Source: Dehalococcoidia bacterium
GTDB taxonomy: Bacteria > Chloroflexota > Dehalococcoidia > SpSt-223
NCBI GenBank assembly: GCA_025054935.1
Contig: JANWZD010000008.1
Span: 98,730-147,934 of the forward strand
DNA length: 49,205 nucleotides
Reading direction: 5' to 3'
Under the pieces are notes generated by a model. The model was not told where the DNA came from and searched no databases. It saw only the letters and a list, made by a program, of their open reading frames with translations. The stretch's first letter is position 1. Every line of letters starts with the position of its first letter. The position numbers and the translations under genes are program-made. Positions 1-9,456 of the stretch are shown piece after piece.

Positions 1-321
1 TGGTGACCACGACATCGCCTGCTTGGGGAGCAACCTCGTCGTGAAAGGCTGCGCCCCGACCCCCCGCGATCAAGGCGTTGCGAGCGGCAATGGCGGCGAA
101 GAGCGGCGCGCGATGGTGCAAGTCCGGATAGCTAGGCCGGTAGGCGACCGCGACGTGGATGACAAGCAGTTCGCGCCGGCGAGCGCCCGAGCAGCAGCGT
201 CGAGCAGCGCTTCGACCGCCGGCCGCATGGCGATGCGGTCGGGGCCGAACGTTCCGGCTGGGTGGACGAGGTCGTCCTGCAGATGCATCGCGAGCAGCGC
301 AAGCGAGGAAGAGCGGGTCAT
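1..321 (-). pseudogene. Isochorismatase-family cysteine hydrolase, frameshifted and cut by window edge
   Basis: The minus strand from the ATG at 321 reads an isochorismatase-like N-terminus (about residues 8-20: LALLAMHLQDDLVHP). It loses homology after LLDAAAR, near 185-205. Shifting frame recovers the rest of the domain, ELLVIHVAVAYRPSYPDLHH followed by RAPLFAAIAARNALIAGGRG, running off the left edge. Family members use a DxQ motif carrying the catalytic Asp; here that position reads His (MHLQ), a one-base change. The gene is divergent from the hydrolase at 360, with 38 bp between starts. The frameshift plus the Asp-to-His change suggest decay, but an assembly indel cannot be excluded. The family assignment rests on motif recognition; the C-terminal half with the catalytic Cys lies outside the window. 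Confidence 0.6.
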
Positions 322-359
322 GGGGCTATACTCCGCGCCAGAGGAAAGTGGAGAAAAGC

Positions 360-2063
360 ATGACGATCGAGCGCCACTATCTCTCTGTCGGCGAGCGCCG
401 TGTCCACTACCGCCGCGCCGGCAGCGGGCCGCCGCTCGTCATGCTCCATGCCGCGCCGAACAGTTCGCTCGTCCTCGAGCCGCTGATCACCGCGCTCGCC
501 GCGGCGCGGACGGTGATCGCGCCCGATGCTCCGGGCTACGGCGAAAGCGCGCCGCTCGCGGTGCGCCGGCCGACGATCCACGACTACGCCGTCGCTCTTG
601 GGGAAACGCTGGACGCGCTCGGCCTCGATCGTGTCGATCTCTACGGCTCGCACACCGGCGCGAAGACGGCGGTCGCGCTCGCCCTGCTGCGGCCCGACCG
701 TGTCCGCAAGCTCGTGCTCGACGGCTACGGCCTGTACACCCCTGAGGAGCGCGATGACCTGATCGCTCACTTCTGTCCGCCGATCGAGCCCGACTGGGCC
801 GGCAGCCATCTCGTCCGCGTCTGGGCGCTGCGGCGCGACATGTTCATCTTCTGGCCCTGGTATCGCCGCATCCCCGAGGCGCGGCTGCCGCTCGACCTGC
901 CGACACCGGAACGGCTGCACGAGCTGGTCGTCGATTTCCTGCGCGGCGGGACCTTCCCCTGGCTCGGCCACCTCGCCGCATTCCGCTACGACGGGCTCGC
1001 CGCGATCCGGCAGGTAAGCGTGCCGACCCTCCTCTTCGCCGGCGAGGGCGACCCGCTTCGCCCACACCTCGAGCGGCTGACGGCAGGCGGAACGCTCCGC
1101 GTCGAGCCTGTGCCAGCGGGAATGCACGATGCCAGCGCGCTCGCCGAACGGACGCTGTCCTTCCTTGCCGGCGACGGTCTGCCGCCGGCCGCGCCGCCGC
1201 CTCCAGCGGTGGCAAGCCGCCCCGGCGTTATCCGCCGCCGCTACGTGCCGAGCCGGCTCGGGCCGATCCTGGCGCGGTTCAGCGGCGAGCTGGGCAGGAA
1301 GCGTCCGCTCGTTCTCTTCCAGAGTTCGCCTGGGTCAAGCGAGCCGCTCGAGCCGCTCCTCGCCGAGCTTGCGAGCGACCGCTTCGTCGTCGCCTTCGAC
1401 ACGCCCGGCAACGGCGACTCCGTTCCGTTCCCGGGTGAGCCGACCATCGACGACCTCGCCGCAGTCCTCGGCGACGCGATCGACGCGCTCGGCATCGACG
1501 ACTACGACGTCTACGGCTACCACACGGGCGCGCTGATCGGCGTGCAATCGGCGCTCGACCGGCCGACGCGCGTCCGCCACGTCATCGCGGACGGCATTCC
1601 GCTCTATCCGCCGGCGCTGGCCGCCGAACTGCTAGAGCGCTACGCGCCGCCAATGACGATCGACCCGCACGGGGGACATCTTGTCTGGGCGTGGAACTTC
1701 CGGCGCGATATGACGCTCTGGTCGCCGTGGTACCGCCGCCAGATGCGCTCGGCGCGCCGACGCGACCCCTACCCCGACCCTGAAGAGCTGCATTGGGCAA
1801 CGGTCGATTTTCTGAAGTCGGCGACGACCTATCACGTCAACTATTGGGCCGCGTTCCGCTATCCGACAGCGGAGCGGCTGACGCGCCTCAAGACACCGGC
1901 GCTGATGACGACGAAGCGGGGGGATTCGCTCGCTAGGGGCGTGCCGGAGGCGGCGCGGCTCGCGCCCGCGGCTGAGGCGCAGGACCACGCGGGGATCTCC
2001 TCTCCAGAAGCGCGCGCCCAAACTGCCGCACTCTTCCGCGCCTTTCTCGACCGGGAGCCGTAA
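360..2063 (+). CDS. Tandem (two-domain) alpha/beta-fold hydrolase-like protein
   Basis: A 567-aa protein made of two fused alpha/beta-hydrolase domains, about residues 1-270 and 285-567. Each has an HAAPNSS/QSSPGSS oxyanion-type region, a DxPGxGxS strand turn and a nucleophile elbow. The elbows read GSHTG (His98) and GYHTG (His388), so the residue that is normally Ser is His in both halves. The C-terminal His of the triad appears kept in each half (AGMHDAS, QDHAGIS). I chose the ATG at 360 because GAGGAAAG lies just upstream and homology starts immediately; longer in-frame extensions upstream overlap the divergent gene. The reaction is unknown. The fold is certain, and catalysis by a normal Ser triad looks unlikely. 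Confidence 0.85.
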   Translation: MTIERHYLSVGERRVHYRRAGSGPPLVMLHAAPNSSLVLEPLITALAAARTVIAPDAPGYGESAPLAVRRPTIHDYAVALGETLDALGLDRVDLYGSHTGAKTAVALALLRPDRVRKLVLDGYGLYTPEERDDLIAHFCPPIEPDWAGSHLVRVWALRRDMFIFWPWYRRIPEARLPLDLPTPERLHELVVDFLRGGTFPWLGHLAAFRYDGLAAIRQVSVPTLLFAGEGDPLRPHLERLTAGGTLRVEPVPAGMHDASALAERTLSFLAGDGLPPAAPPPPAVASRPGVIRRRYVPSRLGPILARFSGELGRKRPLVLFQSSPGSSEPLEPLLAELASDRFVVAFDTPGNGDSVPFPGEPTIDDLAAVLGDAIDALGIDDYDVYGYHTGALIGVQSALDRPTRVRHVIADGIPLYPPALAAELLERYAPPMTIDPHGGHLVWAWNFRRDMTLWSPWYRRQMRSARRRDPYPDPEELHWATVDFLKSATTYHVNYWAAFRYPTAERLTRLKTPALMTTKRGDSLARGVPEAARLAPAAEAQDHAGISSPEARAQTAALFRAFLDREP

Positions 2064-2093
2064 TCCCGTCGACTATCGGCGGTATGAAAAACT

Positions 2094-2121
2094 TTGATTG
2101 CAGATGCAACCCTGCTACACT
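2094..2121 (+). promoter_or_regulatory. Putative sigma70-type promoter for the binding-protein gene
   Basis: TTGATT at 2094-2099 and TACACT at 2116-2121 are separated by 16 bp, in a locally AT-richer stretch after the preceding stop codon. The start codon lies about 60 bp downstream. This is consensus matching only. Confidence 0.4.
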
Positions 2122-2180
2122 GAAGCCGGAAGATTGGCAGCGCGTCACCCGGAGGAGGGCCGGGGATGCAGGAGGAAGGG

Positions 2181-3746
2181 ATGAGGTCTGTCCTGACGAC
2201 CTTGCTCGTAGCAGCCATGCTCGGCGCCGCCTGCGCGCCAGCCGCGCCCACGCCGCAGCCCACGACCGGAGGAGCGCAAGTCCCTGCGCCGCAGCGGGCG
2301 GCGGAGCAGATCTTGCGCATCGGGTCGGCAGGGCTCACGACGCTCGGGCCTGAGTCGGTGCTGGTCAACTTCAACCATATCCAGTTCGACTCCCTGCTCA
2401 ACTTCGGTAAGGACTTTGTCATCCAGCCGGGCGTCGCCGAGAAGTGGGATCTTCAGCCGGATGGCACGACGTGGCGGTTCACGCTGCGCAAGGACATGAC
2501 CTTCGGCAACGGCGAGCGGCTGACCGCCGATGACGTCGTCTTCACCATCGAGATGCTGCTCCAGCCCTCACCGACGAACACCGTCGGGCGCCAGTTGCTC
2601 TTCACCACCGGCGCGCGGAAGGTCGATGACTACACCGTCGATATCTTGACCAAGCAGCGCGACTACTCGCTGCTCTATGTCGCGCCGAATGTCTTTATCG
2701 TCTCGAAGAAGGCCGTCGAAGCGGTGGGCGGCTACCGCGAGTTCGTCACTAATCCGAAAGGCGGCGGCTCCGGCCCGTTCGAGTACATCGAGGGCAGGAC
2801 GACCGACCAAGTGATCTACCGCTTGCGAAGCACGCCGCATCCCTACCGCAAGCCGAACGCGACCGAGATCCGCTGGCGCATCATCCCTGACCCAAGCCAG
2901 CGCATCAACGGCATCCGCGCGAATGAGCTTGACATCGTCCTCGGGGTCACCAACCCCGACCTCATCGACGCGGCGCGGCGCGAGGGGATGAACGTGCTCG
3001 CCGAGAGCGACAGCTATGTCAACATCCTGTTCAACAAGCGTGAGGCTGAGCAGACAGCGCTGCGCGATATCCGCGTCCGCCGCGCCCTCAACTACGCCGT
3101 CGACAAAGAAGCAATCGCGCGGACGATCTACCGCGGCTTCGGCACCCCGATCGGCCAGCTCGGCGCGCCGACCTCGCCGATGTACAACAAGAACATCCCG
3201 CCCTATCCGTATGACCCGAACCGGGCGAAGCAGCTCCTCGCCGAGGCTGGCTATCCGAACGGCATTACCCTGCAAGGGCTCCAGTTCTCGAACGCCGACC
3301 CCACGGGCGTCGCCCTCTTCCAAGCGGTCCATTCCGCGCACCGCGACGTCGGGATCAATTACCAACTGTTCCCGCTCGAGCAATCGCAGTACGTCCAAGT
3401 CGCGCTCGGCCAAGCGCCGCGCACGGAGCTGATCTCAGCCGGCGGCACCAACCCGAACGGCATCTTCTCCTTCAGCTGGCAGTTCCTGAAGTGCGACCAG
3501 CCGCCGCAGGTCGTCCTCTGGTGCGTCCCGGCGATGGACGAACTGCTGTCGCGCGCCTATGCCGAGCCAGACACCAACCGCCGCTGGACGATCCTGCAGG
3601 AAGCAATGAAAGCGTGGGCGGACGACGTGCCCATGGTCTTCCTCGTTGCCACCGCCACCTTCGTCATCACCTCGGCGAAGACGCAGGGTTTGGTGCGCAC
3701 CACGCCGTCGTATTGGAACTACGACCCGGCCTATAAGATCCAGTAA
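2181..3746 (+). CDS. ABC transporter substrate-binding lipoprotein, family 5 (oligopeptide/nickel type)
   Basis: A 521-aa periplasmic-binding-type protein. The N-terminus MRSVLTTLLVAAMLGAAC is a short signal with a Cys that is a likely lipidation site, though the lipobox has Gly at -3 and so is not perfect. A Thr/Pro-rich linker follows. The family-5 signature is clear: WRFTLRKDMTFGNGERLTADDVVF at about residues 95-118 (quoted in part: RKDMTFGNGERLTADDVV). Later segments (RRALNYAVDKEAIARTIY, YDPNRAKQLLAEAGYPNG) also match the family. I chose 2181 because AGGAGG is placed ideally and the signal peptide starts there; the in-frame ATG at 2166 is an alternative that adds five residues. No permease or ATPase gene adjoins it, so the partners must lie elsewhere. 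The substrate is unknown. Confidence 0.9.
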   Translation: MRSVLTTLLVAAMLGAACAPAAPTPQPTTGGAQVPAPQRAAEQILRIGSAGLTTLGPESVLVNFNHIQFDSLLNFGKDFVIQPGVAEKWDLQPDGTTWRFTLRKDMTFGNGERLTADDVVFTIEMLLQPSPTNTVGRQLLFTTGARKVDDYTVDILTKQRDYSLLYVAPNVFIVSKKAVEAVGGYREFVTNPKGGGSGPFEYIEGRTTDQVIYRLRSTPHPYRKPNATEIRWRIIPDPSQRINGIRANELDIVLGVTNPDLIDAARREGMNVLAESDSYVNILFNKREAEQTALRDIRVRRALNYAVDKEAIARTIYRGFGTPIGQLGAPTSPMYNKNIPPYPYDPNRAKQLLAEAGYPNGITLQGLQFSNADPTGVALFQAVHSAHRDVGINYQLFPLEQSQYVQVALGQAPRTELISAGGTNPNGIFSFSWQFLKCDQPPQVVLWCVPAMDELLSRAYAEPDTNRRWTILQEAMKAWADDVPMVFLVATATFVITSAKTQGLVRTTPSYWNYDPAYKIQ

Positions 3747-3774
3747 CTCGCGCCCCGGCGCGGCCCGTGCGATA

Positions 3775-3808
3775 CTCGGGACGGAGAGACGCGATGCTCC
3801 GTCCCGAG
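3775..3808 (+). promoter_or_regulatory. Perfect 12-bp inverted repeat enclosing the start codon of the MNT-HEPN gene
   Basis: CTCGGGACGGAG (3775-3786) pairs perfectly with CTCCGTCCCGAG (3797-3808) across a 10-nt loop. The loop ends in the ATG at 3794-3796, and the best Shine-Dalgarno match (GGAG) lies in the 5' arm. As RNA it could hide the ribosome site; as DNA it could be an operator for autorepression; it could also help end the upstream transcript, although no U-tract follows. The pairing is directly visible; the role is inferred. Confidence 0.7.
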
Positions 3809-4486
3809 CTTGCTGTTGCCCCTGACGCCATCGCTGCTGTCTGCCGCCGCTACGGCATCATGCGCCTCAGCCTCTTCGGCTCGGCGCTGCGTGAGGATTT
3901 CCGTCCGGAGAGCGACCTCGACCTGCTTGCCGACTTCGCCCCGGATGCCGGTCTTGCGCGCTTTGCGGCTGCCGAGGCGCTGAGTGCCCTGTTTGGCCGG
4001 CCGGTTGACCTCGTCGACCGGCAGGGGCTTGCGCCACGCCTGCGCGCCGGCATTCTTGCCAGTGAACGGCTACTCTATGAGCGCCATCCGGACGGGAGCG
4101 AGACGATGCTCCCAGTCGCCATTGAGGAGCTGGCACCGCCAATGGCCAAGGACGAGCGCGCTTACCTCGAAGACATGCTCGCCGCCGCCGAAGAGCTGCG
4201 CGCAATCGTGGCCGGGCTCGACCGAGCGGAGTTCTCCTCAAACCGGGTCGTTCAGCTTGCGGTGCTGCATCTCATCCAGACGATTGGCGAAGCAGCGAGC
4301 AAGGTGTCGCGCGAGACGCGTGAGGCGCATCCGGACATTCCGTGGGCGGCGATGATAGGGATGCGCAACCGCATCGTTCATGCCTACGACCGCCTTGACG
4401 ACGACCTGGTCTGGCAGGTCGCCCGCGAGCAGATGCCGCCTCTTATCGCCTCGCTGCGCCGCCTCGTAGCTAATACGGAAGCGTAA
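3794..4486 (+). CDS. Single-chain MntA-HepT-like protein (nucleotidyltransferase fused to HEPN domain)
   Basis: A 230-aa protein that joins the two halves of a MntA/HepT toxin-antitoxin pair. Residues 1-100 are an MNT-type minimal nucleotidyltransferase with the exact GSX10DXD motif (Gly29-Ser30, Asp41, Asp43) and a third acidic position, Asp72 (VDLV). Residues 118-225 are a HEPN/DUF86 domain with the RX4HXY motif at Arg191, His196, Tyr198. In the family, HepT is an RNase and MntA inactivates it by adding AMP to the motif Tyr; the pair is usually two adjacent genes with the toxin first or second. Here all key residues are present in one open frame. I chose the ATG at 3794 over the GTG at 3767 because GGAG lies 7-8 bases upstream. 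An internal ATG at 4106, after GGAGCGAG, could give HEPN alone. No separate partner gene adjoins it. Confidence 0.85.
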   Translation: MLRPELAVAPDAIAAVCRRYGIMRLSLFGSALREDFRPESDLDLLADFAPDAGLARFAAAEALSALFGRPVDLVDRQGLAPRLRAGILASERLLYERHPDGSETMLPVAIEELAPPMAKDERAYLEDMLAAAEELRAIVAGLDRAEFSSNRVVQLAVLHLIQTIGEAASKVSRETREAHPDIPWAAMIGMRNRIVHAYDRLDDDLVWQVAREQMPPLIASLRRLVANTEA

Positions 4487-4513
4487 CCGCGCTTCTTCGA
4501 GAATCCATGTCTC

Positions 4514-5501
4514 CTAGTGCGCAAGACGGAACCGCCGCACGAGCTGGCGCGTTGCCAGCGCCTCCGCCAACTCGTGGCGCACGACGCCCTCCCGCGCCAG
4601 AGCCCGTATCTCCGCTTCGTTTGCGGCGTGCTGCAGCGGCGAGGGGAATAGTCGGAGAAAACGGTCGCTAGCTGCTCAGCGGTGTGTGCCGGTCAGAGAA
4701 CCGCGCGATCCGGGGAGCCCTGGCTGATACTGCGTGAAGACGAGCTCCCCTTCCGAGAGGAAGATAGGTACCGACGTTAGCCAGTAATCGGTATAGCCAA
4801 CAGTTGCTTGTTCGGCAATCAAGGTGCGCTGAAGCTCGCGAAAGGCGGCTTCGTCGAGCCAGCCGACATCGCGCTGCAAATCGCTCCACATTGTGGCGAG
4901 GGTGCCAAGGCCGAGAAACCCGAGCCAGACAATACCACCAGCCAGCCCGAGTGGCCGCAGGTCGCGGAGCAAGCGGGCGAGAGTACTGCCGATGACCAGA
5001 GCCGCCGCACACCGAAGATAGTGCGTCGAGAAGAGGTCGGCGAGGTTCGCGGCGCCGACAAGCAGGCACCGAGATTGCCGATGAGAAGCCCTGCGACAGC
5101 AGCAATGGGCAGCTTCGAGAGCGGAAGGGGGTGAGGGTGAGAAGGGCGAGCAGCACTCCACGGTTCCACCACCCGAAGAGCCTGACCAGCCGAAAATCAC
5201 TCGCCTCGCAGACAGCCGTGACTGAAGAGCAGGAGTAAGCCGGCTCCCCGCTGAGCGACGCTGCTGCCCCAACCAGCCAAGAGAGGGGGATTTTGCGGCG
5301 ATGCTGCTGGCCCGGGTAATAGGGCGCGTAACGCCCCTTGCTGATTTCGCGGGCAAGCAGCGCGAAAAACGCCTCATCGGCGTCGAAGTTCGCCTGCCAG
5401 TGCCACGTGCTGAGCGCTGGCGGGACAAGCGCGAAGTCCACCATCAGTATCGCAACGAAGAGGACGGAAGCAGCGCGTCGCTGCGGCGCGCCCTCGGCCA
5501 T
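4514..5501 (-). pseudogene. ArnT/GT39-like membrane glycosyltransferase, broken by several frameshifts
   Basis: Reading the minus strand from the ATG at 5501, the first frame gives an N-terminal transmembrane segment, then the NFDADEAFFALLAREISKG region typical of GT39/GT83-like membrane transferases (acidic DxDE pair after TM1). Coding character then jumps to a second frame near 5130-5165 (LPIAAVAGLLIGNLGACL), to a third near 5070 (VGAANLADLFSTHYLRCAAA through TDYWLTSVPIFLSEGELVF), and again near 4690-4700 into a tail ending EALATRQLVRRFRLAH at the stop codon at 4514-4516. At least three shifts are needed, and the usual central transmembrane region is missing, so this looks like a true pseudogene. 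It relates in theme, not as an obvious copy, to the two large membrane proteins at 10.4-15.4 kb. Confidence 0.6.
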
Positions 5502-5645
5502 TGCCTAAGAGCATTCTCCAGCGGGGCGACTCGTTGCGGCTCTCCGCCGGCTGCTTGTATCCATCACGCTTGCGACCCGTTGGCTACTGCAGGGGGCGCC
5601 GCATTTCAGCCGCTGCCTCCTTGCCGCGCTCGCAGGTGAGCGCCG

Positions 5646-7316
<1,671 letters not shown>

Positions 7317-7332
7317 GCTCGACCTCCCCTCG

Positions 7333-7845
7333 CTACTCGACGCGAAGCACGCCGTACATGAAGTGATGTCCCGTGCCGCAGTATTCGTGACAGACGAAGA
7401 GATACTCCCCGGGAATATCGAACTTTGCCGTGGCGCGGGCGATCTGGCCGGGGATGATCATCATGTTGATGGCAGTGTTCTGAATCTTCAGGCCGTGCAG
7501 CACATCGCGGGAGGTGACAATAAAGGTCACTTCCGATCCGCGCGGCACCGTCAGTTCGACGCGGCGCGACTTATCGTCGGGCGTGGCAGCGATCCAGCGC
7601 CAGATCTCCGCGACGATCACCGCTTCATAGCGGTTCGGCCCAACTTGGCGCAGACCGGGGCGATCAAAAGGGGGCGTCTCGTTGACCCGAGTGGGGTCGA
7701 TCCGGCCGTAGTCGGCTTGGACATTGATCCCCATTGCGAACGAGCTCAACGCGATCGCGACGATCATCGCCACCGGGATCGCGATGCTCGGCAGGATCCA
7801 GGCAAACTCGTAAAGATAGATCGACAGCCGGTCGGAGCGCTGCAT
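7333..7845 (-). CDS. cbaB: Cytochrome c oxidase subunit II (CuA), ba3 type
   Basis: A 170-aa protein with one N-terminal transmembrane helix (about residues 10-38) and a cupredoxin domain. It carries the binuclear CuA site that accepts electrons from cytochrome c. The CuA ligands are visible: His in DVLHGLKI, then CHEYCGTGHHFM with two Cys, a His and the Met. The length matches the short ba3 subunit II of Thermus (about 168 aa) rather than aa3 subunits. Its start codon overlaps the stop of the small upstream gene by one base (TGATG), so translation is probably coupled. Confidence 0.95.
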   Translation of the reverse strand: MQRSDRLSIYLYEFAWILPSIAIPVAMIVAIALSSFAMGINVQADYGRIDPTRVNETPPFDRPGLRQVGPNRYEAVIVAEIWRWIAATPDDKSRRVELTVPRGSEVTFIVTSRDVLHGLKIQNTAINMMIIPGQIARATAKFDIPGEYLFVCHEYCGTGHHFMYGVLRVE

Positions 7846-7967
7846 CAGTGCCCTCCCATGCCGTAGCGCAAAACGGTGAGGTAGACATTGGTCCAGAGGA
7901 TAACGAGAAGGAGCAGAAATCCAACGGTGATCAGCAGTGCGCCGCGCGGCGGCTCATGATGATCCAT
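7845..7967 (-). CDS. cbaD: ba3 oxidase small subunit IIa-like membrane peptide (40 aa)
   Basis: A 40-aa reading frame on the minus strand, starting at an ATG 5 bases after AGGAGG. The peptide starts MDHHEPPRGALLITVGFLLL, continues with one hydrophobic helix (about residues 9-31) and ends YGMGGH. It overlaps the subunit II start by one base. In Thermus the ba3 oxidase has a 34-aa single-helix subunit IIa encoded directly before subunits II and I; position, length and topology agree here. Similarity is by topology and synteny rather than a motif. It is short enough to be missed by gene callers. Confidence 0.75.
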   Translation of the reverse strand: MDHHEPPRGALLITVGFLLLLVILWTNVYLTVLRYGMGGH

Positions 7968-8136
7968 CGCGTCCTCCTGTATCGCTACTGCCGATGATGG
8001 CACAGCCTATCACAGATGACATGAGCCATTCGGCCGGTCCGATTGGGCCGTTCCCCAGCCTTGGGAGGGCACCAGCGCTCACTTGACAGCCTGCACGCAG
8101 CCCGGTCCCCGCCTGCCCGAGGTCAGCGCCAGCCGT

Positions 8137-8172
8137 CGCCCCCGAGGCTCGGACGATGGGAGCCCGGGGGCG
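8137..8172 (-). terminator. GC-rich stem-loop, possible terminator
   Basis: CGCCCCCGAGGCTC (8137-8150) pairs with GAGCCCGGGGGCG (8160-8172) with one bulged base and a 9-nt loop. It lies just downstream of the minus-strand surface-protein remnant and upstream of the oxidase operon. There is no clear U-tract, so termination is only a suggestion. I see nothing else in 7968-8199. Confidence 0.35.
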
Positions 8173-8199
8173 AGCCCCTCAGCCCTCGGGGGGGGGCGC

Positions 8200-9030
8200 T
8201 CATTCCGTCGGCTGATTGACCGGCATTAGCGGTATGAGTTGGCGCTGTCGCCACTCGGTCGGTGTCGGGCTCGGGGTGGCCGTCGGCGTCGGGCTGACGA
8301 CGTGGAACGGCAGGCCGTTGGAGACGCTGTCCGCGGCCTCCCCGTAGCGCGCCGTCACGGTCGCCGTCTTCGGCGTCTGCACGCCGGCTGCGCTAATGGC
8401 CACGCTCAGCGTCGTGCTGTTCAGGATCGTCGTCGGCCGCACGCTGCCGTCCCCGAGCGCCGCTGTCCCGGACAGAAAGCCCCTGCCCGTCACGAGGAGG
8501 GGGAAGGGGCCGCTGCCCGCCAGCCTGCTCGCGGGATCGAGCGCGGTCAGTGTCGGCTTGCCGCTGGCCTCATCCGCGCCGACATCGCAGGCAGGGCCGA
8601 CCGGCCAGGCGACGCCGCGCTGGTCGGTGGGCGGGCAGGTGCCGGTGGCGGCGTTGATGGCCGGGCTGCCGGCGAGTAGGGCGCGGGTGAGCGTCGGGCC
8701 GCCGTTGTCTGCCAGCGGACCCAGCAGCGGGTCGGCCGTCGTCCCATCCGCCGTGCCGTTCGCCGTGCTGCAGGAGCTATCATCGAGGAAGTTGAGGCCA
8801 GTGAGTGTCCGCTGAGGCGCAAGCCTGATGAAATTGCTGAGCGACCCTTGGCCGCACGCGACGCCGGCGATGGATGCGGCCCGGCCTGAGGGCTGGAGCA
8901 GCAAGCGCTCTCGCCAGGCAGGGGCGCACTGCTGTCTCCCTCCGGACGGATGACGGCCGGCGGCAGAATCGAGTGCGACGAGGCACTCTCCGCTTCCGCC
9001 GCAATGCGCGCCGAGGATGGCGCGGCGCAT
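8200..9030 (-). pseudogene. C-terminal part of a choice-of-anchor-Q / beta-helix surface protein
   Basis: The minus strand reads the end of a parallel beta-helix (choice-of-anchor Q) protein: GQGSLSNFI, then DPLLGPLADNGGPTLTRALL, AGSPAINA, and TDQRGVAWPVGPACDVGADE. An IPT/TIG-like Ig domain follows (LTALDPASRLAGSGPFPLLV, GRGFLSGTAALGDG), then a Thr/Pro-rich tail PTPTATPSPTPTEW and LIPLMPVN. Whole proteins of this kind have several hundred more N-terminal residues with a signal peptide; here no signal or earlier beta-helix repeats are seen in any frame upstream, and residues before about 8900 look like noise. The gene therefore seems 5'-truncated. Such proteins are secreted and stay near the cell surface. 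Confidence 0.6.
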
Positions 9031-9456
9031 CAGCAGCGCGGAAGCTGCTCGGCCTCGTTAGCGGTGCCTTCTGCCTTTTCCCGGCCGCGACGCCCTAGCC
9101 GAGGTGAGTGTGCGAGAGGAGCGCGGTTCGAGAAGCGCGCGGGGGCGGCAGGCCGGCCGCACGGCGCCGGATGAGCGTTAGCGGCGCCTCGCCGCGGGAA
9201 GGCGCCGCTCTGCCGGGACGGCCGCCTGAGAGCTCGGCGCCGATTGCGCTCGCGAGCGGCTCACGGTGCGTCGACCTAGGCGCGCTTCCTTGCCGTGCGA
9301 CCGACTGCACGGCGGTGGAGGGCCAGTCTCGGGCTGCTCCTGCCGTCTACGCGCCGAGGTTGCCCCTCCGGCCTGCAGGTCGGGAGGATGCCGACCTCAC
9401 ACCGCTTCCCCATCGAGCGAGATCGCATCGCGAGGGAGGGGGCTCCGCACGGAGCG
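9031..9456. other. Gene-free stretch
   Basis: 426 bp between the surface-protein remnant and the SDR gene. No reading frame with recognisable protein, no RNA gene and no strong hairpin is seen. It may hold the eroded 5' part of the 8200-9030 gene, but I could not recover homology. Confidence 0.4.

Noticed and set aside
8092-8097. TTGACA hexamer as a plus-strand promoter
   Set aside because: No -10 box at proper distance and no plus-strand gene downstream.
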